Assembly (NCBI GenBank): GCA_016875335.1
Contig: VGRO01000002.1
Span: forward strand, 55,495-119,494
Length of the DNA: 64,000 nt
Direction: 5' to 3'
DNA from: Deltaproteobacteria bacterium
Lineage (GTDB): Bacteria; Myxococcota_A; UBA9042
Part shown: positions 9,630-18,135 of the stretch, one piece after another
Numbering within the stretch: position 1 is the stretch's first letter
How the letters are laid out: every line of letters begins with the position of its first letter
Made by a program: the position numbers and the translations under genes
The notes under the pieces: generated by a model
What the model was told of the DNA's origin: nothing
Database searches by the model: none
The model's input: only the letters and a program-made list of their open reading frames with translations

Positions 9630-11285
9630 ATGCACACCGTTGACGTCGCGCTGCCCATCGTCCGCGGTGGGCCAGCCCCGGAGACGCATCCCGACCTGCG
9701 GGCTGCGGTCGCGCAGGCTTCGGGTGTGCCGCTGGGCGACCTGGGCGTATGTGCGGTGCGCCGCCGCGCCATGGATCTGCGCAAGCGCCACCGGCCGCTG
9801 TGGATCTTGCGGATCGACGCGTTTTTGGCCAGCGAGACCCCGCCCGACGATGCGCTGCCACCGCTCCTGCGGCCGCATCGGCTGGCGCACGACGTCTCGG
9901 GGTGCCGCCCGGTGGTGGTCGGCATGGGGCCGGCCGGGCTGTTTGCCGCGCTGGCCTTCGCCGACGCGGGCATCCGCTGCACGATCGTCGACCGCGGCGA
10001 GGCGGTAGAACCGCGCAGCCTCAAGGTCCGCGACCTGCGCGTCCACGGCCAGCTCGACCCGGAATCGAACCTGTGTTTTGGCGAGGGTGGCGCCGGCACC
10101 TACAGCGACGGCAAGCTGTACACCCGCAGCAAGCACCCCTGGGTCCGGCTGGTGTACGAGCGCCTGGTGGCGCTCGGCGCCGATCGCGACATCCTGGTGG
10201 CCGCGCACCCGCACATCGGCACCAACTATCTCATCCGCATGTTGCGGGTGCTGCGCGCGGCGCTGGTCGAGGCCGGCCACGATCTGCGGTTTGGCCGCCG
10301 CGTCGACGACCTGATCACGGCGGCCGACGGCCCGGGGCAGCGCGTGGTCGGCGTACGGCTGGACGATGGCACGGAACTGCAGGCAACGGCGGTGGTGTGG
10401 GCGACCGGCCACTCCGCGCGCGACACGTACCAGATGTTGGCCCGCCGCGGCGTCGCGCTGCAGCGCAAGGACTTCGCGATCGGGGCTCGGGTCGAGCACC
10501 CCCAGGCGCTGGTCGATGGCATCCAACTGGGCGGTCTCGCCGGCGACGCCACGGTGGGGGCCTCCGAGTACTTCCTGCGACAGACCGCCCCCTCGGGCCG
10601 CGGCGCGTATTCGTTCTGCATGTGTCCGGGCGGCCTGGTCCTGCCGACGCCGACGCGGGCGGAACGGCTCAACGTCAATGGCATGTCCAATGCCAACCGC
10701 GGATCAGGGTTTGCCAACGCCGCGTGGGTCGCACAAGTCGCCGCTGGCGAATTCTATTGGGATCAGCCTGGCGACCTCGACCGGGACCCGGAGTTCGGCG
10801 CACATGTCGCTGGCGGGGCACTGGTCGGCTTGGCGCTGCAAGATCGACTGGAGGCTGCCTGTTTTGCGCAGGGCGGGGGCGGCTACGTGGCGCCGGCGCA
10901 ACGGTTGACCGATTTCGTAGCGGGTCGGCCGAGCGCAGACCTGCCACCGCGATCCACCTTTCGGCCGGCTCTCGCTGCCGGCCGCATCGATCGCCTGCTG
11001 CCCTCGCGCATCGTCGCCGATTTGCAGGCCGCGGCCCGCCAGGTCGACCGGGCCCAGATGCGCGGCTGGCTGTCGGCCGAAGCAGCCATCGTCGGGGTCG
11101 AGACCACCACCAGTTCACCGGTGCGCATCCTGCGCAACGCCGATCGGCAAAGCGTGAGCCATCCCGGGCTGTACCCGTGCGCCGAAGGCGCCGGCTATGC
11201 GGGCGGCATCGTGTCTTCGGCGATCGACGGTCTCGAGGCCGCAAGGGCCCTCATCGGGCGCTGCGCTCCCTTGCCCGCTGCGTGA
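9630..11285 (+). CDS. FAD-dependent oxidoreductase/dehydrogenase (COG2509-like)
   Basis: PVVVGMGPAGLFAALAFADAGIRCTIVDRGE dinucleotide-binding motif; SNLCFGEGGAGTYSDGKLYTR; C-terminal GAGYAGGIVSSAIDGL. Confidence 0.88.
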   Translation: MHTVDVALPIVRGGPAPETHPDLRAAVAQASGVPLGDLGVCAVRRRAMDLRKRHRPLWILRIDAFLASETPPDDALPPLLRPHRLAHDVSGCRPVVVGMGPAGLFAALAFADAGIRCTIVDRGEAVEPRSLKVRDLRVHGQLDPESNLCFGEGGAGTYSDGKLYTRSKHPWVRLVYERLVALGADRDILVAAHPHIGTNYLIRMLRVLRAALVEAGHDLRFGRRVDDLITAADGPGQRVVGVRLDDGTELQATAVVWATGHSARDTYQMLARRGVALQRKDFAIGARVEHPQALVDGIQLGGLAGDATVGASEYFLRQTAPSGRGAYSFCMCPGGLVLPTPTRAERLNVNGMSNANRGSGFANAAWVAQVAAGEFYWDQPGDLDRDPEFGAHVAGGALVGLALQDRLEAACFAQGGGGYVAPAQRLTDFVAGRPSADLPPRSTFRPALAAGRIDRLLPSRIVADLQAAARQVDRAQMRGWLSAEAAIVGVETTTSSPVRILRNADRQSVSHPGLYPCAEGAGYAGGIVSSAIDGLEAARALIGRCAPLPAA

Positions 11286-12642
11286 CTTCCGGCGATTTCG
11301 GCCGGCGGTCCCGCTCGGTGCCGGGCTCGATGGCGAGCAGGTGCGGTGCCCCTGCGCGGACGGCCTGCAGGTAGTAGTCGGCGTCGCGTTGGGCCTGCAA
11401 AGCGCCTGTTTCGCATTGGGCTTCGAGCCACTGCTGGACGCGACCGAGCCACGGTCCAGGTTGCAACCCCGTCTGGGCCAGGATGTGGTTGCCCAGCCCC
11501 TTGGGCAGCGGCGGCACCTTGCTGTCCTCCGCTACGACCTCGGCAATGTGTCCAGCCAATTGCGCTGTCAATGTTTGGACTTCGGCCTGCCGGGTGCTGC
11601 GCTTCGTGGTGTAGTCCGACCGCGAAAACGCCAGCACGTCGTCGAGGTGTTCGCCCATGTCGCGCACCAAGCGGCGCACAGCGCTGTCGGTCCAGTTGGC
11701 CAGATAGGCGTTGGCGCGCGCGTGGTTGCCGATGACATACACGATGCGGCGCGCAACCGGCTCGGCCATGTGGAACCGGCCGGCGACGCCCTCCATCAAG
11801 CTGGCGCCGAGCGCCTCGTGCCCGAAAAAGTGCACGCGGCCCTTTTGCACGGTCCGGGTGTGGACTTTGCCGGTGTCGTGCATGAGCGCGGCCCAGCGCA
11901 CGACCAGGTTCGGCGGGCACTTCTCGACCACCTGCAGGGTGTGGTCCCAGATGTCTTTGTGGTGCACTGAACACGACCTGTGGAATTCGCACAGCGCCGT
12001 CACCTCCGGCACCAGAAGGGACAGGACGCCGGCTGCGTGCAGGAACCGCAGCCCCACGGCGGCGCGCGGACCGAGCAGCATCGCGCCGACCGCTTGCTGC
12101 CAGCGCTCTCTGTCGGCGTGCAGCACCAGCACAGCGTCGCGCTGCACCGCGCGCAGCAGATCGCGGTCGGGGACGAGGCCTGTGTGCGCAGCGATCGCCG
12201 CGATCTCGATCATCGCCGCCGGATCGAACCGCCACAGTTGTCGCGGATCGCCGACTGCGCGCAGCACGCCCTCTCGCCAATCGCGGCCTGCGTCGTGCGG
12301 GTCCAGCACCTCGCCGCCCGCCAACACGGCCACGGCCAAGGCGCGCAGGCGGCCGGCCGCCAGGGACGGTGCCACTTTGGACCGCACATCGTCCACCAGC
12401 GCGGCTGCGAGCGAAGCGGCGGACAGAGCGTCGGCAGCGCCGAGGGGCGCCCACAGTTCCGGATCGGCCAGCGCGGCGGGGCGGACGATGCGCTCGTCCC
12501 AGCCGATCGCTGGCGGCACGGCGTCAGAGAACAGCAGGCGCGCCGCCCCGAGGCCAGCAACCGCGGCCCCAGCGGCGTGCGCAGCCTTCCACCATGCGGG
12601 TTCGTGGCTGGGCGCGGGTGTCGATCGCGGCGGGTTCGGCAT
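11251..12642 (-). CDS. HD-domain protein resembling the C-terminal part of CCA-adding enzyme
   Basis: LRAVGDPRQLWRFDPAAMIEIAAIAAHTGL (CCA-enzyme-like) and HHKDIWDHTLQVVEKC...WAALMHDTGKVHTRT...FFGHEALGASLM (HD phosphohydrolase); likely start MPNPPRS within the longer ORF 11251..13434. Confidence 0.72.
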   Translation of the reverse strand: MPNPPRSTPAPSHEPAWWKAAHAAGAAVAGLGAARLLFSDAVPPAIGWDERIVRPAALADPELWAPLGAADALSAASLAAALVDDVRSKVAPSLAAGRLRALAVAVLAGGEVLDPHDAGRDWREGVLRAVGDPRQLWRFDPAAMIEIAAIAAHTGLVPDRDLLRAVQRDAVLVLHADRERWQQAVGAMLLGPRAAVGLRFLHAAGVLSLLVPEVTALCEFHRSCSVHHKDIWDHTLQVVEKCPPNLVVRWAALMHDTGKVHTRTVQKGRVHFFGHEALGASLMEGVAGRFHMAEPVARRIVYVIGNHARANAYLANWTDSAVRRLVRDMGEHLDDVLAFSRSDYTTKRSTRQAEVQTLTAQLAGHIAEVVAEDSKVPPLPKGLGNHILAQTGLQPGPWLGRVQQWLEAQCETGALQAQRDADYYLQAVRAGAPHLLAIEPGTERDRRPKSPEVTQRARERSAR

Positions 12643-12738
12643 GGGCACGGCAGGCGCGCAAGCGGCGCGGGCTGGCGGTGTAGCCGCGGTGGGCGCGGCG
12701 GTCAAGGGCGCAGCAGCTTGCGGTCCAGGTCCTCGCTG

Positions 12739-12767
12739 TTGACACGCCGGGGACGCGATGGTACTAG
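12739..12767 (+). promoter_or_regulatory. Possible sigma70-type promoter (TTGACA-17 bp-TACTAG)
   Basis: TTGACA at 12739-12744, 17-bp spacer, TACTAG at 12762-12767 (weak -10), upstream of the SHG-repeat ORF. Confidence 0.4.
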
Positions 12768-12990
12768 CTACGTCTGGGTGCTGGCGCTGCCCTGCCCTTT
12801 CCCCCTGGGTCCGAGCGGCACCTGCACCTGGAGCGACACCCGGCGGCCCCGGCCGCTCGACCCCAATCGCGCCCGAACCCGACCCCCCGAAGGCCCAGGC
12901 CCAACCCAACCCAGCTCGCGTGACGACTGCGCCAGGAACCAGCCCCGGTTCGCACCCGGGAAACGACCTTGGCAGCGACGAGGGGACCCG

Positions 12991-13305
12991 ATGAAGAAGA
13001 CGCTTCCCAAACTCAAGAAGACCGCAGCCGATTTCCTGTCGCCCGAGGAAGGCGCGATCAGCGAGAAGCAAGAAGCGCGCGTGTCGACCTTCCTGACCTT
13101 GTCGGGAAGCGACGGCAGCGTCTTGCCAACCGGCGACGCCAACATGACGGCCGAGCACTGCAGCCACGGTTCGCACGGCAGCCACGGCTCGCACGGCAGC
13201 CACGGCTCGCACGGCAGCCACGGCTCGCACGGCAGCCACGGTTCGCACGGCTCGCACGGTTCGCACGGTTCGCACGGCTCGCACGGTAGCCACGGCTCCT
13301 GGTAG
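12991..13305 (+). CDS. Small leader + (Ser-His-Gly)15 repeat protein; candidate RiPP-like precursor / HxsA-like His-Gly-Ser repeat peptide
   Basis: MKKTLPKLKKTAADFLSPEEGAISEKQEARVSTFLTLSGSDGSVLPTGDANMTAEHC(SHG)15SW*; purine-rich RBS-like gacgagggg upstream of ATG. Confidence 0.75.
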   Translation: MKKTLPKLKKTAADFLSPEEGAISEKQEARVSTFLTLSGSDGSVLPTGDANMTAEHCSHGSHGSHGSHGSHGSHGSHGSHGSHGSHGSHGSHGSHGSHGSHGSW

Positions 13306-13443
13306 CCGCCGCTTTTTCGTTCGATCCCGAAGGCCTACGCGCGGGGGTCGCTGTGAGGCGACCGCTGGCGCGTTTGGTTTTTTCCGATCGACGGTCGCCC
13401 GCAGGCCGGCCCGTTCCTGCGAACCGCGCCGCATGGTCGACGG

Positions 13444-14082
13444 TCAAGCCGCCGAACCGCCACCTCGCCACGCCTTCATCGTGAAAAGCGTATACGGAAT
13501 CCAGTAGCCGTCGTGGTGGACCGTTGTGTCGATGCGGTCGAATTTCCGGCGGGCCAAGGCGAGGTAGGCCTCGGGTGATCGGATGTAGCGGCCGCGGTCT
13601 CGGCCGATGAGCCAGCGCGCGGCCGGCGACTGGTCCGACACCCAGGCGTTGTCGTAGGTCAACAGAAAACCGCCCGGCTTGCACTGCGCCCACGCAACTT
13701 CGATCAGGTGGGCAGCCTCGGCGTCGTCGAGGTGGTGCAGGATGGCGTTGGCCATCACCACGTCGAAGCCACCGGCCGCGACGGGCACTGCTTCAACCCG
13801 CTGGGCCGCGAACTGGCCGCGACCGGCAAAGCGGCGGCGCGCGTAGTCGATGTAGCGCGGGTTGACGTCGAAGCCGTAGTAGTGGACGCCAGCGGGCAGG
13901 AACCGGAGCATCGTGCCCGGGCCACAGCCGATGTCGAGGATCGACTGCCCCGGGTGCGGGCGCAGCAAATGGGCCACGTACCACCGCCGCCAGCGGTCGC
14001 CGCCGATGAGCGTCTGGAAGGCGTCATAGAGGCGGGGCCGGGTCAGCAGCGCTCGCAAGCCAGAATCGTCGTGTGCGTGCAT
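13444..14082 (-). CDS. Class I SAM-dependent methyltransferase
   Basis: GQSILDIGCGPGTMLRFLPAGVHYYGFDVNPRYIDYARRRF motif I; ANAILHHLDD; GGFLLTYDN. Confidence 0.88.
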   Translation of the reverse strand: MHAHDDSGLRALLTRPRLYDAFQTLIGGDRWRRWYVAHLLRPHPGQSILDIGCGPGTMLRFLPAGVHYYGFDVNPRYIDYARRRFAGRGQFAAQRVEAVPVAAGGFDVVMANAILHHLDDAEAAHLIEVAWAQCKPGGFLLTYDNAWVSDQSPAARWLIGRDRGRYIRSPEAYLALARRKFDRIDTTVHHDGYWIPYTLFTMKAWRGGGSAA

Positions 14083-14237
14083 CGGTGACGGGCCGCGCGA
14101 CCAGCGCCCGGCGATGCTAGCGCAGTCGGCTGTGCGTGTCGTGCGGTCAATCCATACTATGCCGATAGGTTTTCTTGATTTCGTCTTTCTCTGATGCTAC
14201 GGTTCGTGCCGCCGCGGTCCGCGGCGCAGCCAACAAC

Positions 14238-15041
14238 ATGATCGAAACGGAATGGCTGGCCCAGTTCCAGTGGACGCGCGTGCTCGTGGGCCTGGGCGTG
14301 GGCTTCCTGGTGGGCCTGACCGGGGTTGGCGGCGGCGTGCTTCTGGCGCCGGTGCTGGTGTTCCTCGGCATCCAGCCCTCGGTGGCGGTGGGTACCGACA
14401 TGCTCTATGGCACGCTGACCAAGTCGGTGGCCACGGCGCGCAATATCGCCCATCGGCGTCTGGACTGGCCGTGGACGCTGGCCCTGGCGACCGGCAGCGT
14501 GCCCGCAGGGGTCGCCGGCAGCTTCTGCGTGCACTGGCTGCGCATGCACCACGCCGACGCCGAAGGGGTCATCCTCAAGGCCCTGGGCGTGGTGCTGGCC
14601 TTTGCGGCACTGGTGTCGCTGCTGTCGGAGTTGGTGCTCAAGCGCTACGACGTGGCCGCGCTGCTCGACTGGACCCCGACGCGCTGGCCCAACCGGGTCA
14701 AGGTCGGGTTGGCCGGCGCTGCCATCGGGTTCGTGGTCGGCCTGACCTCGGTGGGATCGGGGTCGCTTTTCGCGCTGCTGCTGCTTTTTACCTCGCGGCT
14801 CGACGCCCAGAAGCTGGTGGGCACCGACATCGCACACGCCACGCTGCTGGTCGCCGCGGCCAGCGTTGCACACCTGGACATCGGCACGGTCGATCTGGCG
14901 TTGGCGGCCAACCTGCTGTGTGGATCGATCCCCGGGGTGCTCGCAGGCACGGCGCTCATGCCCAGGGTGCCATCGCGGCCGCTCAAACTGATGATCTGCG
15001 CGTTGGTGCTGGCCGCCGGTGTCAAGATGCTGGTGGGCTAG
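14238..15041 (+). CDS. TauE/SafE-family membrane transporter (sulfite exporter family)
   Basis: GLGVGFLVGLTGVGGGVLLAPVLVFLG...VGTDMLYGTLTKSVATARN; second repeat GLTSVGSGSLFALLLLF...LVGTDIAHATLLV. Confidence 0.87.
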   Translation: MIETEWLAQFQWTRVLVGLGVGFLVGLTGVGGGVLLAPVLVFLGIQPSVAVGTDMLYGTLTKSVATARNIAHRRLDWPWTLALATGSVPAGVAGSFCVHWLRMHHADAEGVILKALGVVLAFAALVSLLSELVLKRYDVAALLDWTPTRWPNRVKVGLAGAAIGFVVGLTSVGSGSLFALLLLFTSRLDAQKLVGTDIAHATLLVAAASVAHLDIGTVDLALAANLLCGSIPGVLAGTALMPRVPSRPLKLMICALVLAAGVKMLVG

Positions 15042-15180
15042 TGGGAAGTAATCACCCACAATTTCATCGGACTTTCGGAAGATCGCCTCGAATCGCGCCC
15101 CTTTTCCAAATGGCCGCGATGCGCTACAACAGCGCACCTCCGGCGCAGCCCTGTGCCACCGCCACCGCGAGCCGAACGCC

Positions 15181-16311
15181 ATGAAAGTCCGCATCGACAA
15201 AGCCGCCCTGATGACGCCCCTGTACCGCGCCCAGGGCGCAGCCGATCAGCGCCAGAACAACAACGTGATTGCCTGCGTGCACCTGCACGCCGAGGACGAC
15301 TGCCTGGTGCTGTCGGCCACCGACTACGAAGTGACGGTGATCGCGGAGATTTCCGCCGATGTCGTCGATCCGGGCACCGCGCTGGTCAGCGCCAAGGGCC
15401 TGTACCAGTTGGTGCGCGCCATGCCAGACGGCGCCACCATCACTCTGTCGGCCGACGCCAACCACCGCCTCCGCATCGAGGCGGGCCGCGCGTACTACTA
15501 CCTCAACGGGTTGTCGCCCGACGAGTTTCCACAGCCAGGACTGGACGGCACGGCCGCCAAGACCCTGGTCACCGACAAGTCGCACATCGAGTCGATGCTC
15601 AAGCGCACGCTGTTTTCGGTGTCCACCGACGACGGCCGCCCGGCCATCACTGGCATTCTGCTGGAGATCGAACCGGAGGCGGCGGGCCAGGTGCGGCTGC
15701 GGATGGTGTCGACCGACGGCCACCGCCTGAGCAAGTGCGAGCGCTTGGTCGCGGCGCCGGACTACGACGGCGGTCGGGCCTCGTGCATCGTCCACCGCCG
15801 CGGGGCCGCCGAGTTGCAGCGCCTCATCGAAGGGTCGGACCCGTCGCTGCGCATCGAGTTCATCGGCCGCAACCTGGTGTTCGCGAGCGACCGCACCAGA
15901 CTGCAAGTGCGCCAGATCGAAGCAAACTTCCCAGACTACACCAAGGTCGTGCCCGACCGCGGCGACGTCGCGTGCACCCTGCCCAAGGACGCGCTGGCCG
16001 CCGCCATCCGCCGCGTGACCTCGATGAGCCAGGTGCGCAGCGATTCGATCCTCAAGATGGAATTCGAGATCGGCCGCGTCAGCCTGGACATGCACAGCGA
16101 CTTTGGCGAGGGCCACGAAGAACTCGAAATCGACACCTGGAACGGTGGCGCCCTGCGTTTTGGCTTCAACCCGAAGTTCCTGCTCGACGTGTGCACGGTC
16201 CTGCCCACCGAAAACCTGACCGTGGAGATGCGCGATCAAATCTCGCCGTGCCTGCTGCACAGCGACGAGGAACCGGGCACGACGTTCGTCATCATGCCCA
16301 TGCGGCTGTAG
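15181..16311 (+). CDS. dnaN: DNA polymerase III beta subunit (sliding clamp)
   Basis: 376-aa ORF, MKVRIDKAALMTPLYRAQGAADQRQNNNVIACVHLHAEDDCLVLSATDYEVTV; LEIDTWNGGALRFGFNPKFLLDVC; ends TTFVIMPMRL. Confidence 0.96.
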   Translation: MKVRIDKAALMTPLYRAQGAADQRQNNNVIACVHLHAEDDCLVLSATDYEVTVIAEISADVVDPGTALVSAKGLYQLVRAMPDGATITLSADANHRLRIEAGRAYYYLNGLSPDEFPQPGLDGTAAKTLVTDKSHIESMLKRTLFSVSTDDGRPAITGILLEIEPEAAGQVRLRMVSTDGHRLSKCERLVAAPDYDGGRASCIVHRRGAAELQRLIEGSDPSLRIEFIGRNLVFASDRTRLQVRQIEANFPDYTKVVPDRGDVACTLPKDALAAAIRRVTSMSQVRSDSILKMEFEIGRVSLDMHSDFGEGHEELEIDTWNGGALRFGFNPKFLLDVCTVLPTENLTVEMRDQISPCLLHSDEEPGTTFVIMPMRL

Positions 16312-16335
16312 GCCGCGTCGCCGGGCCGGCCGACC

Positions 16336-17511
16336 ATGCGCCTGGACCGCCTGACCCTGCACGACTTTCGCAACCTGCGCGGCGACAGGCCCGGCGACCC
16401 TTTGCAATGGGCGCCGCATCCGCGGTTCAACCTGTTGGTCGGCGACAACGGCCAGGGCAAGACCAACCTGCTCGAAGCCATCGCCATCCTGGGCGGATTG
16501 CGCAGCTTCCGCACCGCAAAGTTGGCCGAGTGCGTCGCCTTCGGCAAAGATCGCGCGATTCTGTCTGCGACCGCACAAGGCGGCGGCGTCCACAGCACGC
16601 TCGGCGTCGACATCGGTCCCAAGGGCAGGAGGCTCGTCGTGGACGGCAAGCCGCCGACCGGAGCCGCGGCGTTCCTGGGGCGCTTGACGGCCGTCGTGTT
16701 CACGGCGGCGGACCTGCTGCTGCCGCATGCCGAACCCGAGGCGCGGCGGCGCTGGCTGGACCGACTGGTCTTCAACCACCACCCTGCACACCTGGCCGAG
16801 TTGCGGCGCTACGAAACCGCGCTGCACAGCAAGAACTTGCTGCTGCGCCAGCACCAGGCGGGCCAACGGGCCGACGCGGCCCTGATCGACGTGTACGACG
16901 GCTTGATCGGTCGCCACGGCGGCGAGATCGTCCGGCGCCGCGCCGAGGTGGTGGGCAGGTTTGCGCCGATCGTGGCGGAGGTGTTCGCCGAAATCGCTGC
17001 GGCAGGTCTGACTGCCGACCTGCACTACCGGCCGAACGTCGCGGCGGGCGACGACGCAGCCGCGGCCGTGCTCGCGGCCCAGGGTCACAGACGCGATCGC
17101 GACAAGCGGGTGGGCTACACCACCGCCGGCCCGCACCGCGACGACGTCGATTTCCGCGTCGCCGGGATGCCCGCACACCTGCACGCCAGCCAAGGTCAGT
17201 GCCGGGCGCTGGTGCTCGCCTGCAAGATCGCCGAGATCCGCAGCCTGGAGCGGGCGCTCGGCGAGGCTCCCGTTCTGCTCATGGACGACATCTCGAGCGA
17301 GCTCGACCCCAAGCGCAACGCTGCGCTCATGCACTACCTGGACCAGTTGGGCGGCCAGGTGGTGCTGACGACGACGACCGCGGATGCCGTGCGCGTGGCG
17401 GCGCCGCGGCAGATCGTGCAGGTCGCGCAGGGGCGCGTTGTGCCAGGGGCCGTGCTCGGCGACGCGCCGGCAGCCGCACGCGGTACCCAGGGAGCGCTGG
17501 GGTTGGGCTGA
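16336..17511 (+). CDS. recF: DNA replication/repair protein RecF
   Basis: LTLHDFRNLR...NLLVGDNGQGKTNLLEAIAILGGLRSFRT (Walker A), VLLMDDISSELDPKRNAALMHYL (Walker B). Confidence 0.95.
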   Translation: MRLDRLTLHDFRNLRGDRPGDPLQWAPHPRFNLLVGDNGQGKTNLLEAIAILGGLRSFRTAKLAECVAFGKDRAILSATAQGGGVHSTLGVDIGPKGRRLVVDGKPPTGAAAFLGRLTAVVFTAADLLLPHAEPEARRRWLDRLVFNHHPAHLAELRRYETALHSKNLLLRQHQAGQRADAALIDVYDGLIGRHGGEIVRRRAEVVGRFAPIVAEVFAEIAAAGLTADLHYRPNVAAGDDAAAAVLAAQGHRRDRDKRVGYTTAGPHRDDVDFRVAGMPAHLHASQGQCRALVLACKIAEIRSLERALGEAPVLLMDDISSELDPKRNAALMHYLDQLGGQVVLTTTTADAVRVAAPRQIVQVAQGRVVPGAVLGDAPAAARGTQGALGLG

Positions 17512-17517
17512 GGCGGG

Positions 17518-18132
17518 TCAGCGCGCCGCCAGGATTGCCAATCTGCGCATGTGCTTGGCGATGAGGTCGGTCTCCACGTTGACCGTCTTTCCCGCACCGC
17601 CCTGCAAAAGTTGGGTGTGCGCGACCGTGTGCGGAATCAGCGTGACCTGCAAACGCCCGGGCGGCAGGGCATTGACCGTCAGCGAGACACCGTCGAGGGC
17701 GACGCTGCCCTTGACCACCAGTTCGGGTTCGAGATCCGCGGGGACGGCGTAGGTGACGTCGAAGGCGCCTCCGCTGGGGTGGATCGCGAGCAGCGTGGCG
17801 GTGCCGTCGACGTGCCCCGTCACCAAGTGGCCGCCGAGTCGCTGGCCGATCCGTGCGGCCCGCTCCAGGTTGACCGACTCGCCCGATCGCACCGCGCCGA
17901 ACGCCGTGCGCGCCACGGTTTCAGCGGAAAGCTCGAAGACAAGGCGCTCCGCGCCGTCGGGTCCGCGCTGGCACGCCACGGCGGTCAGGCAGCAGCCGTT
18001 GACGGCAACCGAGTCGCCGCGCGCGGTGGGTTCGTCATCTGGCCATCGCGCGGCCAGCGTCAGGCGATGGACACCCGCGGCCGGCTCGAACCCGACGACC
18101 TGGCCCAGCGCTTCGATGAGGCCCGTGAACAT
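17518..18132 (-). CDS. ribE: Riboflavin synthase alpha subunit
   Basis: MFTGLIEALGQV...GDSVAVNGCCLTAV...GGHLVTGHVDGTATL...VVKGSVALDGVSLTVN. Confidence 0.95.
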   Translation of the reverse strand: MFTGLIEALGQVVGFEPAAGVHRLTLAARWPDDEPTARGDSVAVNGCCLTAVACQRGPDGAERLVFELSAETVARTAFGAVRSGESVNLERAARIGQRLGGHLVTGHVDGTATLLAIHPSGGAFDVTYAVPADLEPELVVKGSVALDGVSLTVNALPPGRLQVTLIPHTVAHTQLLQGGAGKTVNVETDLIAKHMRRLAILAAR

Positions 18133-18135
18133 CGC

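Noticed and set aside
7290-10526. 1078-aa minus-strand ORF
   Set aside because: Antisense to the spermidine synthase-like and FAD dehydrogenase genes; Arg/Gln/His-rich translation typical of high-GC shadow ORFs
13163-13296. CRISPR-like short tandem repeats
   Set aside because: No spacers; contiguous in-frame 9/18-bp coding repeats
13310-13385. Terminator after the SHG peptide (ggtcgc...gcgacc hairpin, later T-run)
   Set aside because: Stem is short and separated from the T-run; not strong enough to call
13160-13430. RAVRTVAAV repeats in the N-terminal part of the 727-aa minus-strand ORF (11251..13434)
   Set aside because: They are the reverse complement of the SHG repeat array; the HD gene most likely starts at 12642
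15042-15180. Possible oriC upstream of dnaN
   Set aside because: No TTATNCACA-type DnaA boxes recognised and no dnaA nearby
15124-17334. 736-aa minus-strand ORF
   Set aside because: Antisense shadow of dnaN and recF
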